Of a DNA stretch of 64,000 nucleotides, positions 9,338 to 18,803 are shown piece after piece. The stretch's first letter is position 1, and each line of letters opens with the position of its first letter. The translations under genes were made by a program, and so were the position numbers. The notes under the pieces are model-generated. The model searched no databases and was not told the origin of the DNA. It was given only the letters and a program-made list of their open reading frames with translations. This DNA comes from Virgibacillus sp. SK37 (GTDB lineage Bacteria > Bacillota > Bacilli > Bacillales > Amphibacillaceae), in assembly GCF_000725285.1 (NCBI RefSeq), contig NZ_CP007161.1, positions 2,270,213 to 2,334,212 on the forward strand, in the 5' to 3' direction.

Positions 9338-11563
9338 TTAATCTGCGCCCGAGGTTTCTTCTTCTTGACTCCCACTTTCTGCACTCTCTTTAGTCGGCGG
9401 CTTAAATTCTACTCCTAAGTAGTCTCCTTTTTTAAGTGGAGTACCAGCTTTAATATTCTGAGTTACGCTATAACCATTACCAAACGTTTCTATTTTAAGT
9501 TCAAGAAGTTCAGCAAACTGAATGACATCCCGCAGTGACCAGCCAATAACAGAAGGCATTGTAGGCTTATCGGTTATTAAGATAATATGATCATTCTCTA
9601 AAACTTTATCCCCTTGTTTAACGCTTGCATCCGTAATTTTGCCTTTTCCTGCAACCGTTACTTGTAAACCTTTATCGGAGAGTGTTTTCCTCATCTTGTC
9701 AGCAGGCTTACCAATAAGTTCCGGAATGGAAATCTCTTTGATTTGCTTTTCTGGATCCTTATCTGGATCTATATTTAAATAATGTAAACTATTCTCCATC
9801 ACATTAGTAAATATAAATGATACTGGCATGGATCCTGTTTCTGTTGGTTCAAGTTCTGGTTTTTTCACAGATACATAGATCATCAGTTGAGGGTCTTCTA
9901 TAGGTGCCATACCTAGAAAAGAGAATATATGATTCTCTTTTCCCCGTAGATATGCTCCGGTGCTTGAATCTGGATTAGGTATTTGTGCAGTTCCTGTTTT
10001 CCCCCCCACCGTATAATCATTGATTTGGTACATTTTACCTGTCCCATGTTCTCCATTTACTACTGATTCTAATAGTTTCAAAACCTTATCGGAAGTTTCC
10101 TTTGAAATCGGGTTGCCAACAACGTTAGGAGATTTTTCTTTAATATTTTTTCCCGTCGTTGAATTTACTATTTTTTTCATAACATAAGGCTGCATCATTT
10201 TACCATCGTTAGCAATAGCTGAAGCAGCTTTTAATTGCTGAATTGGTGTCAAGGTACTTCCCTGCCCAAAAGAGGTTGTAATTTTTTCAATGGAATAATT
10301 GTATAGAATTCTTCCAGCAACCTCATTAGGTAAGTCAATACCAGTTTCTTTATCTAAACCAAACGCCTGAAGATACTCTAAGAATTTATCTGTCCCTACC
10401 TTTTCCCAAGCCAACTTAGCTGCTGCAACATTAGATGATCTTTGAAAGCCTTCATCGTACGTTATGATATCCCAACCTCTTCCACCATTATGGTCGTTAA
10501 TAGGTTGGATCTGTTCGTTAGGACGATAGCTTCCGGATTTGTATGTCTCATTTCCGTTATAGACACCTTCTTCAATTGCTGATGCCCATGTAAACATTTT
10601 AACCGTAGACCCCGCCTCTACAGGGGTAGAAACTACATCATTATACCAATTCTCAACATCTGAAGGATTGTTTGGATTATAACTAGGACGATTTCCCATA
10701 GCAACGATTTCACCAGTTTTAGGATTCATTACTACAGCAGTGATTCGCTCCGGATTATATTCTTCTTCCACCTGACTTAACGAATCTTCTAATAAAGTCT
10801 GAATTTTTTGATCTATCGTGAGATAAACATCGTCTCCGTCTTGAGGTTTGGTAATAACTTCATTGGGGTCTAACAGTTTTTTATTGTACTTGTCACGTTG
10901 GTACGAGATATGGCCGTCTTTACCACTCAGCAGATCATTCATTTCCTTTTCCATGCCAGCAATCCCGGTAATTTCCCTTTTAACACCATTTTTTGTCTCT
11001 TTTTCAGTCTCTCTAGCAAAACCTAGGATGTGTGAAGCGAATACTCCATTGGGATAGTAACGAATGGGTTCCTTTTCAAACTTAATCCCAGGTAACTTCA
11101 GAGCAGCAATTTCATCTCTTTTTTGTTGTGAAAGTTCTCTACCCTTTTTACCAAATTCAACCTGAAATTTTTCATCTTCAATTCCATCCTCAATAATAGA
11201 ACGAATTTCTTCTTCTTCTAAATCCAATAAAGGAGCCAGCAACTCCGCCGTTTTCTCCGGATCATCTACATGCTTAGGCTCCTCTGGGTTGGAAGTATAC
11301 GCTTTGTCCACGATTGCATACATTCGAAATGTTGGCCGATCATAGGCAAGCGTCATTCCATTTTTATCATAAATTTTTCCTCTCTCTGAATCAATGGTAT
11401 AGGAAGCCGTTCTTTTTTCTTCTGCCCATTTTTCCAAAGAAACACCATCAATTTCCCCTGTCACTTGAATATATAGAAATCTTCCCGTTAGTACGAGAAA
11501 GATGCCAACAAAAACAAGCATGAGAATACCCGCCATAAAATGAGTTGTTTTATGTTTCTTCAT
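9338..11563 (-). CDS. pbpB: Divisome transpeptidase PBP2B
   Basis: An essential class B PBP that crosslinks septal peptidoglycan. It has 741 aa: cytoplasmic tail, membrane anchor (about 9-30), N-terminal dimerisation module, transpeptidase with STVK at 319-322, SSN at 376-378 and KTGT at 522-525, then two C-terminal PASTA repeats (about 610-735). Two PASTA repeats and the position directly after ftsL separate it from the SpoVD paralogue next door. An acidic, serine-rich tail ends the protein. AAGGAG precedes the ATG. Confidence 0.95.
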   Translation of the reverse strand: MKKHKTTHFMAGILMLVFVGIFLVLTGRFLYIQVTGEIDGVSLEKWAEEKRTASYTIDSERGKIYDKNGMTLAYDRPTFRMYAIVDKAYTSNPEEPKHVDDPEKTAELLAPLLDLEEEEIRSIIEDGIEDEKFQVEFGKKGRELSQQKRDEIAALKLPGIKFEKEPIRYYPNGVFASHILGFARETEKETKNGVKREITGIAGMEKEMNDLLSGKDGHISYQRDKYNKKLLDPNEVITKPQDGDDVYLTIDQKIQTLLEDSLSQVEEEYNPERITAVVMNPKTGEIVAMGNRPSYNPNNPSDVENWYNDVVSTPVEAGSTVKMFTWASAIEEGVYNGNETYKSGSYRPNEQIQPINDHNGGRGWDIITYDEGFQRSSNVAAAKLAWEKVGTDKFLEYLQAFGLDKETGIDLPNEVAGRILYNYSIEKITTSFGQGSTLTPIQQLKAASAIANDGKMMQPYVMKKIVNSTTGKNIKEKSPNVVGNPISKETSDKVLKLLESVVNGEHGTGKMYQINDYTVGGKTGTAQIPNPDSSTGAYLRGKENHIFSFLGMAPIEDPQLMIYVSVKKPELEPTETGSMPVSFIFTNVMENSLHYLNIDPDKDPEKQIKEISIPELIGKPADKMRKTLSDKGLQVTVAGKGKITDASVKQGDKVLENDHIILITDKPTMPSVIGWSLRDVIQFAELLELKIETFGNGYSVTQNIKAGTPLKKGDYLGVEFKPPTKESAESGSQEEETSGAD

Positions 11564-11580
11564 ACTAACTTACTCCTTGA

Positions 11581-11955
11581 TTAGTTGTTAAATGCGTGTG
11601 CTTGTTTCACTTCTGCATTTTGGATTTTCAAACCATTTTTTTCTGCAATTTTAGTAATTCTCTCCGGCCTGCTTAGTTCCTTCATTTCATAAAGCAAACC
11701 TTCGTTTTCCACTTTTTGAGTTTGCACAGTTTTTTCCAACTTCTGAATGTCTCTGTTTATTGCATCGGTATTTGAAGAAAAAGAAACAATAAATACTCCT
11801 GCAGCTATAAGGCCAGCTCCCACAATAGAAATAATTGCTTTTTCTCCTTTTGTAATCCATCCTTGTTTCTTTACTTTTACAACAACCTTCTGGTCTTTTT
11901 TCGGCGTCTGTTCCGGATTAGTATGTTGCCAACTACGGGCATAATTAGCACTCAT
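11581..11955 (-). CDS. ftsL: Cell division protein FtsL
   Basis: A small bitopic divisome protein: basic cytoplasmic tail (1-40), one membrane segment (about 41-62) and an extracellular coiled-coil region containing LSRPERITKIAEKNGLK, a recognisable FtsL motif. It acts with DivIB and DivIC at the septum. I start it at the ATG at 11955, which overlaps the rsmH stop by one base (TAATG); an in-frame GTG at 11967 would lie within rsmH. Product 124 aa. Confidence 0.92.
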   Translation of the reverse strand: MSANYARSWQHTNPEQTPKKDQKVVVKVKKQGWITKGEKAIISIVGAGLIAAGVFIVSFSSNTDAINRDIQKLEKTVQTQKVENEGLLYEMKELSRPERITKIAEKNGLKIQNAEVKQAHAFNN

Positions 11956-12932
11956 TATTTCTTCCACCCTTCCTCATACGTAAATTCTTCTCTCCAAGGT
12001 TTTATTTTCTTTATTATTCGTAGCTTTGCCGAACGAGATCTTCGATTAGCTTCCAGTTCTACTTCATCTGCGCTAATTGGCTTTCTATTTAACAAAGTGA
12101 ACGGAGCTTCATGAGATTCTGGTATTATAGGCAAGTTTTTTGGTGTTTCTTTAGCAGTACTCCATTTTTTAAAAGCTTGTTTGCATAACCTGTCTTCAAG
12201 CGAATGAAAGGTAATTACGACGATTCTTCCACCTATCCCCACCACACGTGCTGCTTGATGAAGCGCATCGTTAAAAGCTGAAAGCTCATCATTAACTGCA
12301 ATTCGCAACGCTTGAAAAATGCGCTTCGCAGGATGACCTCCTTTTCTCCTTGCTGGTGCAGGGATTCCTTCCTTAATAAGTTCAACAAGCTGATGGGTTG
12401 TACGAATTTCATTTGCCTCTCTGTATGACTCAATTTTCCTCGCAATTTGCTTAGAAAATTTTTCTTCCCCATATTTGAAAAAAATTGAAACTAAATCATT
12501 GTAAGACCATGAATTAACAATGTCATAGGCATTCAACTCTTTCGTTTGATTCATGCGCATATCGAGTGGGGCATCGTGCTGATAACTAAATCCTCTATCA
12601 CCTCGGTCAAGCTGGGGAGAAGATACTCCAAGATCAAATAAAATTCCATCGACATGTTCAATTTGGTTGTTCAATAATTCCTCTTCCAACCCTCGAAAAT
12701 TCGAATGAATAAATAGTATTCGATCCTGATATACCTTTAATCTTTCTTTAGCTGCCTGTAAAGCATCTAAATCCTGATCAAAAGCTATCAATAGACCATT
12801 TTCATTTAACTTTGAAGCGATTTGTTCGGAATGACCCCCACCGCCAACTGTGCAATCAACATATGTACCATCCGGCTTTATATTCAGGCCATCAATTGTC
12901 TCTTTTTTTAAAACACTATAATGTTCAAACAC
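11955..12932 (-). CDS. rsmH: 16S rRNA (cytosine-1402-N4) methyltransferase RsmH (MraW)
   Basis: A SAM-dependent methyltransferase acting on the 30S decoding centre. The SAM-binding motif [12 protein letters not shown] sits near the N-terminus, and the family blocks [13 protein letters not shown] and ITFHSLEDR follow. The GTG at 12932 is the better start: it is preceded by GGGTGA, while an in-frame GTG at 12944 has no ribosome site. Product 325 aa, slightly longer than B. subtilis RsmH. It is the second gene of the dcw operon after mraZ. Confidence 0.95.
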   Translation of the reverse strand: MFEHYSVLKKETIDGLNIKPDGTYVDCTVGGGGHSEQIASKLNENGLLIAFDQDLDALQAAKERLKVYQDRILFIHSNFRGLEEELLNNQIEHVDGILFDLGVSSPQLDRGDRGFSYQHDAPLDMRMNQTKELNAYDIVNSWSYNDLVSIFFKYGEEKFSKQIARKIESYREANEIRTTHQLVELIKEGIPAPARRKGGHPAKRIFQALRIAVNDELSAFNDALHQAARVVGIGGRIVVITFHSLEDRLCKQAFKKWSTAKETPKNLPIIPESHEAPFTLLNRKPISADEVELEANRRSRSAKLRIIKKIKPWREEFTYEEGWKK

Positions 12933-12975
12933 ACATTCACCCACTTTTTAACAGTCCAGTTCTAATTTCTTTGTA

Positions 12976-13407
12976 TCAAATATCAAAATCCAAAAGATTC
13001 TCAGCAATCTCTGCGAAAGATTCCTCAGAATCAGAGAAATAATCCTCCCAATTTTCGCTTGCCCAAAATTCAATTCGGTTCGAGACACCAATCACAACGC
13101 ATTCTTTTTCTAGTACTGCATAATTTCTCAATGGTTGAGGAATGTTTATTCTTCCCTGCTTATCCACTTCACATTCAATAGCACCAGAAAAGAAAAATCG
13201 GGTGAATGCTCTAGCATCCTTCTTTGTTAATGGAAGCTTTTTTAACTTTTCTTCTAATATTTTCCACTCATTCATTGGGTAGGCAAACAGACATTTATCC
13301 AGTCCACGGGTTACAACAAAACGATCACCAAGATCATCGCGAAACTTAGCAGGAACAATTATTCTTCCCTTTGTATCGATGTTGTGTTGGTATTCACCCA
13401 TAAACAT
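12976..13407 (-). CDS. mraZ: Transcriptional regulator MraZ
   Basis: A 143-aa protein made of two AbrB/SpoVT-type swapped-hairpin domains, each with the family DxxxR core ([13 protein letters not shown] and [13 protein letters not shown]). MraZ forms a ring-shaped oligomer and binds repeated GTGG/TGGG boxes upstream of its own operon. The N-terminus MFMGEYQH is canonical. It is the first gene of the dcw cluster. Three in-phase GTGGN boxes lie just upstream. Confidence 0.96.
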   Translation of the reverse strand: MFMGEYQHNIDTKGRIIVPAKFRDDLGDRFVVTRGLDKCLFAYPMNEWKILEEKLKKLPLTKKDARAFTRFFFSGAIECEVDKQGRINIPQPLRNYAVLEKECVVIGVSNRIEFWASENWEDYFSDSEESFAEIAENLLDFDI

Positions 13408-13433
13408 AGAGTCCGCCCCACCTTCTTTCCCCT

Positions 13434-13463
13434 ATATTACCACATTGCCCCACTATCCACCAC
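13434..13463 (-). promoter_or_regulatory. Candidate MraZ boxes and -10 element upstream of mraZ
   Basis: The minus strand shows GTGGT, GTGGG and GTGGT at 13463-13459, 13453-13449 and 13443-13439, each separated by exactly 5 bases, immediately followed by TAATAT (13439-13434), a plausible -10. Direct GTGG/TGGG repeats with 10-base spacing are the known MraZ recognition pattern. No convincing -35 is present. Confidence 0.55.
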
Positions 13464-13524
13464 TTATTTATCAAAATTTCTTTTAATAAATCTCAAAATA
13501 GATAATAGCAGTTGTTTTGAGACA

Positions 13525-13561
13525 GAAAAAAAAGCTGTCATATCAATGATATGACAGCTTT
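13525..13561 (-). terminator. Intrinsic terminator of bshC
   Basis: Perfect 14-bp arms (13531-13544 and 13548-13561) with a 3-base loop, followed on the minus strand by a run of T. It separates bshC from the mraZ promoter. Confidence 0.9.
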
Positions 13562-13609
13562 CACTATCTTCAATCTATTTTGGTGGAGACTTGTGGGGGG
13601 TTCCTCTTC

Positions 13610-15229
13610 TTACAAATAAACAAAGTAATGTTCTTTATCAAAAGAACAAGACATGGCAGTTAAATCATTTATAAATTGTTTCCCATGATTATTAATAAAT
13701 GGAAGAGGTGTCCACATTCTTTCTTGCAGGCTCCCAGCTGGTTGAATAAGTAGTGTAATTAAATCCAACTCCCACAGTTGTTTCTCATACTTTTCTTTCA
13801 TGGCTTTTATCATTCGTTTTTGCAGAAAATTAATATTCTCATCTAAATAAACAAGATTCTTTTCTGAAAGTTGGCCAATATCAGCGCGAATATCCCAAGC
13901 TAACTCTCGGAGACGTTGATGAGCACTCTCAATAACATTTTTGACTTCTACAGAAATATCTTCAATCTTCGGATCGTTTTTTCCTGCTAACCAATTATCC
14001 TTAAACTGTTGAAGATCTATATTTATTGCTTGCTCAGCAGTTAAGTTATATTTTCTAATTAATTTCTCTACATTTCTTTCTATAAATGTAAAGGATAATC
14101 TTGGGATAACTGGTGGCATTTTTATATTTAAAGTTTGAAATGCCTCTTTTAATTCTGCCCAATAGCTTATCTCTCCCGGACCACCAACAAATGCTAGTGT
14201 TGGAAATAATAACTCCTGCATTAGTGGACGGGTGACAACATTGTTACTAAGCTGTTCAGGATGCTCTTTGGCAACAGATAATAGTTCTTCTGTAGTAAAA
14301 CGCACTTCATTTTGTTTTCCTACCCATTCCCCGTTATCTGACCGGCTAAGTAATATTCTTTCCCCATGATGATGGTAGAAAAGGTGAGCGTCATTTATTT
14401 CTGAACCAATAGATGATGGATAACCCATTTGTTGCAATTCCCTCGCTGTTTCGTACACCGCTTCAGAAATTGCAGGTTGGTACTGGATCATTTCTTCAAA
14501 ATAAATAGATTCAATTCTTCGAAGTAGTGGGCTTCCTGAGTCAGCAAGTACAAGGCCTTCCGAACTAAACAAATGGTAGACAAACCTGGCAAAAAAGTCC
14601 ACATAGGTTTCTGATTTATCCAAACATCGTCGAACCCATTCATAAAGCCCCTTCGTATGCATTGTCTCCGGCAATTGCTCAAAAAGCTGTTGAAGCCAAT
14701 TGTCTGCCTTCTCGCGGTCAATTTGCATATGGGATACCGATTTTTTAGTGTAAGCATGTTGAGAAAGTGTATGTTTGCTCAGCTTGGTATTTTCAGGTAA
14801 AAAGACATGATTGACCTCTGCAAAGTCGTGATCCTCACCTGCTATCCAAAATACAGGGATTACAGGTATATTCAATTCCTTTTCCTGTTCCTTCGCATAC
14901 TGAATAACTGAGATGATTTTATTTATAGTGTACATCGGTCCTGATAGCAAGCCGGCTTGCTGACCTCCTATTACTACGATACTATTCTCTTGTTCAAGCC
15001 GATTGATATTACCTAGTGTTGCCTCAGGTGCCTCCCATTGCTTATTCATTGTATGTAATACTTCACTAAGCTGTATACGATCAAAGTGGCGACCCTTCAA
15101 GTCTTTCACTCTCTGTTCTGTACTTTTGAAGGGATGATAATCAAAAAAACGTAATATATCTTTATCATCGTTTCTATATTTTTCTATAAGCTTATTCTGT
15201 TTATGTAATGTTATAGGGTCGATATGCAT
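13610..15229 (-). CDS. bshC: Putative cysteine ligase of bacillithiol synthesis BshC
   Basis: The last step of bacillithiol synthesis adds cysteine to GlcN-malate; BshC is the genetically required protein of that step. The sequence shows the family blocks VVIGGQQAGLLSGPMYT (substrate pocket of a Rossmann core) and PVFWIAGEDHDFAEVNH, plus the long coiled-coil C-terminal half. The ATG at 15229 gives 539 aa, the same length as B. subtilis BshC, with AAAGGAG 10 bases upstream. The frame extends to an ATG at 15253 with poor context. It sits upstream of mraZ, the usual position in Bacillaceae. Confidence 0.93.
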   Translation of the reverse strand: MHIDPITLHKQNKLIEKYRNDDKDILRFFDYHPFKSTEQRVKDLKGRHFDRIQLSEVLHTMNKQWEAPEATLGNINRLEQENSIVVIGGQQAGLLSGPMYTINKIISVIQYAKEQEKELNIPVIPVFWIAGEDHDFAEVNHVFLPENTKLSKHTLSQHAYTKKSVSHMQIDREKADNWLQQLFEQLPETMHTKGLYEWVRRCLDKSETYVDFFARFVYHLFSSEGLVLADSGSPLLRRIESIYFEEMIQYQPAISEAVYETARELQQMGYPSSIGSEINDAHLFYHHHGERILLSRSDNGEWVGKQNEVRFTTEELLSVAKEHPEQLSNNVVTRPLMQELLFPTLAFVGGPGEISYWAELKEAFQTLNIKMPPVIPRLSFTFIERNVEKLIRKYNLTAEQAINIDLQQFKDNWLAGKNDPKIEDISVEVKNVIESAHQRLRELAWDIRADIGQLSEKNLVYLDENINFLQKRMIKAMKEKYEKQLWELDLITLLIQPAGSLQERMWTPLPFINNHGKQFINDLTAMSCSFDKEHYFVYL

Positions 15230-15318
15230 TGATCCCATGCTCCTTTTATTCATTATCCAATACGTATTTTACATAATTCATTCATAAATTTCATATGATC
15301 TGCCTATATTAACATGAA

Positions 15319-15699
15319 TTAATAAAATATGCGTTGGATAACCCCTACCAATGATAACAGCAAATAAGCAAATAAAAATAGCAGGAATGTTATCCTCCAT
15401 GTTAAAATAATTGCTTTAGAGATAACGATTTCCGTGTTATATCTCCATTGATAGAAAATAATTATACATAGAACAGATAATATGAGGACCAATATATACC
15501 CCGAATGAGTCTGGCCAAAAATAATTTTTAGTAACATAGCTACTGCGATAATATATAATATGGTTGTTACATAGACTGTTATGCGAACAGCTTTTATCTC
15601 TGATTTACCAGCCTTACGAGCAACTAAATAGGTAAACCAGGTTGCAAGGAGCGGGACAGCAACAAAAATAGAAATAAGATATATAATGAATTCCTTCAT
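15319..15699 (-). CDS. DUF3397-family four-helix membrane protein
   Basis: A 126-aa protein with four predicted membrane segments (about 5-25, 40-60, 68-88 and 100-122) and a short basic loop (ARKAGKSEIKAVRI). It resembles the uncharacterised DUF3397 family found next to panE/bshC in Bacillaceae. Its start overlaps the panE stop by 4 bases, so the two are probably co-translated. No catalytic motif is visible and the function is unknown. Confidence 0.75.
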   Translation of the reverse strand: MKEFIIYLISIFVAVPLLATWFTYLVARKAGKSEIKAVRITVYVTTILYIIAVAMLLKIIFGQTHSGYILVLILSVLCIIIFYQWRYNTEIVISKAIILTWRITFLLFLFAYLLLSLVGVIQRIFY

Positions 15700-16583
15700 C
15701 TGTGCAGTATTCCTTTCTTCTTTTCTAGGGCCTTTATACTATGATATACAAATGCAGTGTATGGTATTTTTGAATTTGAACATTGCTTTAACAGATAACC
15801 AGAAATTGCTTCTATTTCAGTTGGTCTTCCCTCCTTGATATCTTTGAACATGGATGATGTGTTTTCTCCAGTGGCTTTTGCCACCCGCTGAACCTCCGAC
15901 CACTGTTTAACTTCATTTAAACTTAGAACAAAACACGCTTCTTCACATAATTTCTTAGCTAAGATCTTAATATATTCATTTTGAATGACCTGTGAATTTT
16001 TAACCTGAAAGAGAGCGGTTAGTGGGTTAATTACTGCATTAAGAACCAATTTTTCTTTTAGCAATATAGACCAGTTATCCCGATAGACCATTGGAAAGTC
16101 ATGTTGTTCAAAGACAGATAAAAGCTGCTGTAATTCTCTGTTAGATATCCCGTTATATGATGCCAACTTAATAACACCAACCCCAGTATGCTTAACGGTA
16201 TAATCATTAATTTTTTCGGCTCCATGCTCTGTAATACCTATACTCATCGGTTGACTAAGATTGGTGATTTTTTCTATATGTGACATTCCATTTTGAAGAA
16301 ATATCAACGAAACCTTATTACTCAGGCTTGAAACATATGGCAAAATTTCTAACAACTGAAATTGCTTCACACATACAAAAACACAATCCTGATCCTTAAT
16401 CTGATCTATAAGTTTACATTGTACATGCTGTCGCTCAAACTTATTTGTAACCCTTATCCCATGTAAATCTATTAATACTTTTTGTTCTGCCCGCCTTACA
16501 TATACCGTGATATCATGCTCTTCAGCTAAATAGCCACTTAATAATAACCCTATTGCCCCGCCACCAATTATACCGATATTCAT
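15696..16583 (-). CDS. panE: 2-dehydropantoate 2-reductase (ketopantoate reductase)
   Basis: An NADPH-dependent enzyme reducing ketopantoate to pantoate for coenzyme A synthesis. The N-terminus carries the Rossmann motif IGGGAIGLLLSG, and the C-terminal helical domain has the conserved Lys region LKEKLVLNAVINPLTALF and a late conserved stretch GRPTEIEAISGYL. At 295 aa the length is normal. It corresponds in position to ylbQ of B. subtilis, next to ylbP and bshC. AAGGGG precedes the ATG. Confidence 0.9.
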   Translation of the reverse strand: MNIGIIGGGAIGLLLSGYLAEEHDITVYVRRAEQKVLIDLHGIRVTNKFERQHVQCKLIDQIKDQDCVFVCVKQFQLLEILPYVSSLSNKVSLIFLQNGMSHIEKITNLSQPMSIGITEHGAEKINDYTVKHTGVGVIKLASYNGISNRELQQLLSVFEQHDFPMVYRDNWSILLKEKLVLNAVINPLTALFQVKNSQVIQNEYIKILAKKLCEEACFVLSLNEVKQWSEVQRVAKATGENTSSMFKDIKEGRPTEIEAISGYLLKQCSNSKIPYTAFVYHSIKALEKKKGILHR

Positions 16584-16773
16584 ATGTACAGCCCCTTAAC
16601 TTATGTATGAACAGTATAGCAGAAACAATTATATCCGAATATTCATTAAATCGGCAATAATTTATAATATCATTCTTTTATTTGAATCTGTTCTTTTTTA
16701 TATTATAATAAAAGAGGTATAGAATGAGGAATACTTATTATTTGTTTAAATGGGCTAAAGGGGGAGAAGTATT

Positions 16774-17253
16774 ATGAATCGCATAAAAGTAGAAAAATTG
16801 CTAATCAACTTTAAAACCTTAGAAAAATTCAAATATTTCAAAGAATACGGTAACCAGGAATTATCGATGTTGGAAGACCTTGAGAGTAATATGGTAGAAA
16901 ATGATAGTGATTCACCATTTTACGGAATCTACTTTGGGGATAATTTGGTGGCGAGAATGAGCCTTTATAAAGTAAAAGCAAAATACGATCAATATTTTGA
17001 GCCTCCACAGGATTATTTAACACTATGGAAGCTGGAAGTGCTACCTGATTATCAAGGGAATGGATACGGTAAAGCATTAGTGGATTTTGCAAAGAGTTAT
17101 AACTTACCGATTAAAACAAACCCTAGAATTAATTCACATGGTTTCTGGGAGAAAATGAGCTTCCAGAAAGCGCATTATGACATGGAAAGAGACCTTGGAG
17201 AAAATCCGCTTATTTGGCTACCAGAAGGAGTTAAAGAACAGGACAATAAATAA
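16774..17253 (+). CDS. ylbP: GNAT-family N-acetyltransferase YlbP
   Basis: A 159-aa protein with a GNAT core: the acetyl-CoA pyrophosphate-binding motif appears as LEVLPDYQGNGYGKALVDFA (residues about 89-108). The substrate is unknown. GGGGGAG precedes the ATG. It is divergent from panE and convergent with gerR, as in B. subtilis. Family assignment is firm; the function is not. Confidence 0.85.
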   Translation: MNRIKVEKLLINFKTLEKFKYFKEYGNQELSMLEDLESNMVENDSDSPFYGIYFGDNLVARMSLYKVKAKYDQYFEPPQDYLTLWKLEVLPDYQGNGYGKALVDFAKSYNLPIKTNPRINSHGFWEKMSFQKAHYDMERDLGENPLIWLPEGVKEQDNK

Positions 17254-17272
17254 TTTCGTGAAATCCTTGCAG

Positions 17273-17317
17273 AAGACATGAACGGCTCTTATTCAGTACA
17301 TTCATGTCTTTTGCTAT
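17273..17317 (+). terminator. Terminator after ylbP
   Basis: Arms AGACATGAA (17274-17282) and TTCATGTCT (17301-17309), followed by TTTGCTATTTT. Confidence 0.7.
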
Positions 17318-17339
17318 TTTAAAGAATATTATATAATCT

Positions 17340-17822
17340 CTACGCTTCCGCATTCACCCATGCCCACAGCTTACCCATTTCTTCCCATGCATGCTCGTAA
17401 CGCACAAGTTTTTCTTTTAATTTTTCATTCTCCAACTTCAAGGCAGTCACTTGTTTGTCCTGATCCTCACGGTAAATTCTTTCTTTTCCTTCCTCAGACA
17501 GACTTAATTTCATTTGTTCCAACAAAGATATCGCAGTTTGGATTGTTTCTTTTGAATTCCCCTCGTGTAGGTTATCTTGATAAATATCTTTCCTGTTTTG
17601 TTGCTTTCTTTCATCTTTTGCCAACTGAATAGCATTTTGATAATGTTTACGTATAGTCGCATTCCACCTGAAACCACATGCCGCTGATGTGCGAGACAAT
17701 TGTTTAGCTACATCTTTAAATGCTTCCAGCTGTGTCTTTCCCTCTCTAATATACCTTAGAACAGTTTCAGCTAGAACGATATCTTCATCTTTAGTCCATG
17801 CATCCTGACGTGAAGCATTCAT
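17340..17822 (-). CDS. gerR: RsfA-family sporulation transcription factor GerR (YlbO)
   Basis: A 160-aa protein with an N-terminal Myb/SANT-like DNA-binding region ([20 protein letters not shown], about residues 9-28) and the RsfA-family block [13 protein letters not shown], then a long charged coiled coil (about 100-150). In B. subtilis GerR is made under SigE control in the mother cell and modulates late coat genes. The name rests on the family and on position next to ylbP; the family also contains RsfA itself. AGGAGG precedes the ATG. Confidence 0.8.
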   Translation of the reverse strand: MNASRQDAWTKDEDIVLAETVLRYIREGKTQLEAFKDVAKQLSRTSAACGFRWNATIRKHYQNAIQLAKDERKQQNRKDIYQDNLHEGNSKETIQTAISLLEQMKLSLSEEGKERIYREDQDKQVTALKLENEKLKEKLVRYEHAWEEMGKLWAWVNAEA

Positions 17823-17911
17823 CCTATCCCTCCTTATTCGTTTGCTATAAATGTATGCTAAGAATAGTTCTGATAGAATAAATGTTTATCATTTTGCACA
17901 ATTATACTCTA

Positions 17912-18670
17912 TTAACGGTTTAAAAATTTATTTACTGCTTGAATATGTTCCTCCGATTCCCATAAAATTGCACAATTCCTCACTTCTTCCGCCATTACAG
18001 ATGATAATCCAATACTTGATAATTTCTTCTTAAATTGTCTCTTAAGAACTTTCATTTGCTCATATGACCTTGAAATATAAGGTTCTAGTAATTTCTCGTT
18101 GTTTTCCCATTCCTCATCTGCAATAATATGATGTATCCATCCGTGGTCTTTTAAATATGGGGCATCAAAGATAGTTCCTTCTAATAACCACTGAAATGCA
18201 AAGCTTGGTTCCACCTTCTCATATAATAAGGTGCCTCCTCCCCAACCTGGAACAATCCCAAGTTTGGATTGTACAAAACCAAATTTACTGCTCTCTTTAG
18301 CAATTCGGATATCACATGCTGTGGCAATTTCACAACCTCCTCCTAATGCTCCACCATTTAACATGCAAATAACCGGAACTGGAAATGAAACAATTTCACC
18401 CAATACTTCCTTCATAGGATAAAGATGGTTGAATGCTTCATCGGAAGATAGATTACCATGTAAACTAGTCAGGTCTCCGCCAGAACAAAACATTTTTTCC
18501 CCTGCCCCAGTAATGACGAGAAACTTAATCTTATCTTGCTTTGCTTCAAGTAGGCATGTCATAAATTCTTCTGTCATTTCCTTGGATATTGCGTTATGCT
18601 TTTCGGGTCGATTTAAACAAATTTCCCCGTAGTTCTTTGTATGATTTGTATATGTAATATATTTTCCCAC
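17912..18670 (-). CDS. Enoyl-CoA hydratase/isomerase (crotonase) family protein, possibly acyl-CoA decarboxylase-like
   Basis: A 252-aa crotonase-fold protein with the oxyanion-hole motifs FCSGGDLT (61-68) and NGGALGGGCEIATACD (105-120). The first catalytic Glu of enoyl-CoA hydratases is present (E114), but the position of the second is occupied by Gln (Q134 in FVQSKLGIVPGWGG). That block resembles methylmalonyl/ethylmalonyl-CoA decarboxylases (ECHDC1-like) more than hydratases, so the reaction may be decarboxylation or isomerisation. The start is a GTG behind GGAGAG. It is a single gene between gerR and a repeat element; no thiolase or acyl-CoA dehydrogenase is nearby. Confidence 0.8.
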   Translation of the reverse strand: MGKYITYTNHTKNYGEICLNRPEKHNAISKEMTEEFMTCLLEAKQDKIKFLVITGAGEKMFCSGGDLTSLHGNLSSDEAFNHLYPMKEVLGEIVSFPVPVICMLNGGALGGGCEIATACDIRIAKESSKFGFVQSKLGIVPGWGGGTLLYEKVEPSFAFQWLLEGTIFDAPYLKDHGWIHHIIADEEWENNEKLLEPYISRSYEQMKVLKRQFKKKLSSIGLSSVMAEEVRNCAILWESEEHIQAVNKFLNR

Positions 18671-18803
18671 GAACTTCTCTCCTTATTTGTGTTTACTACC
18701 ATAATAGCATATAAACTAGTTGCCTTACCGAACCAAGATTAACTATGCATTTTAAATAATGATCTACGGCAAATGTTGGGATTCAAAAGTATGTTACTCA
18801 TTC

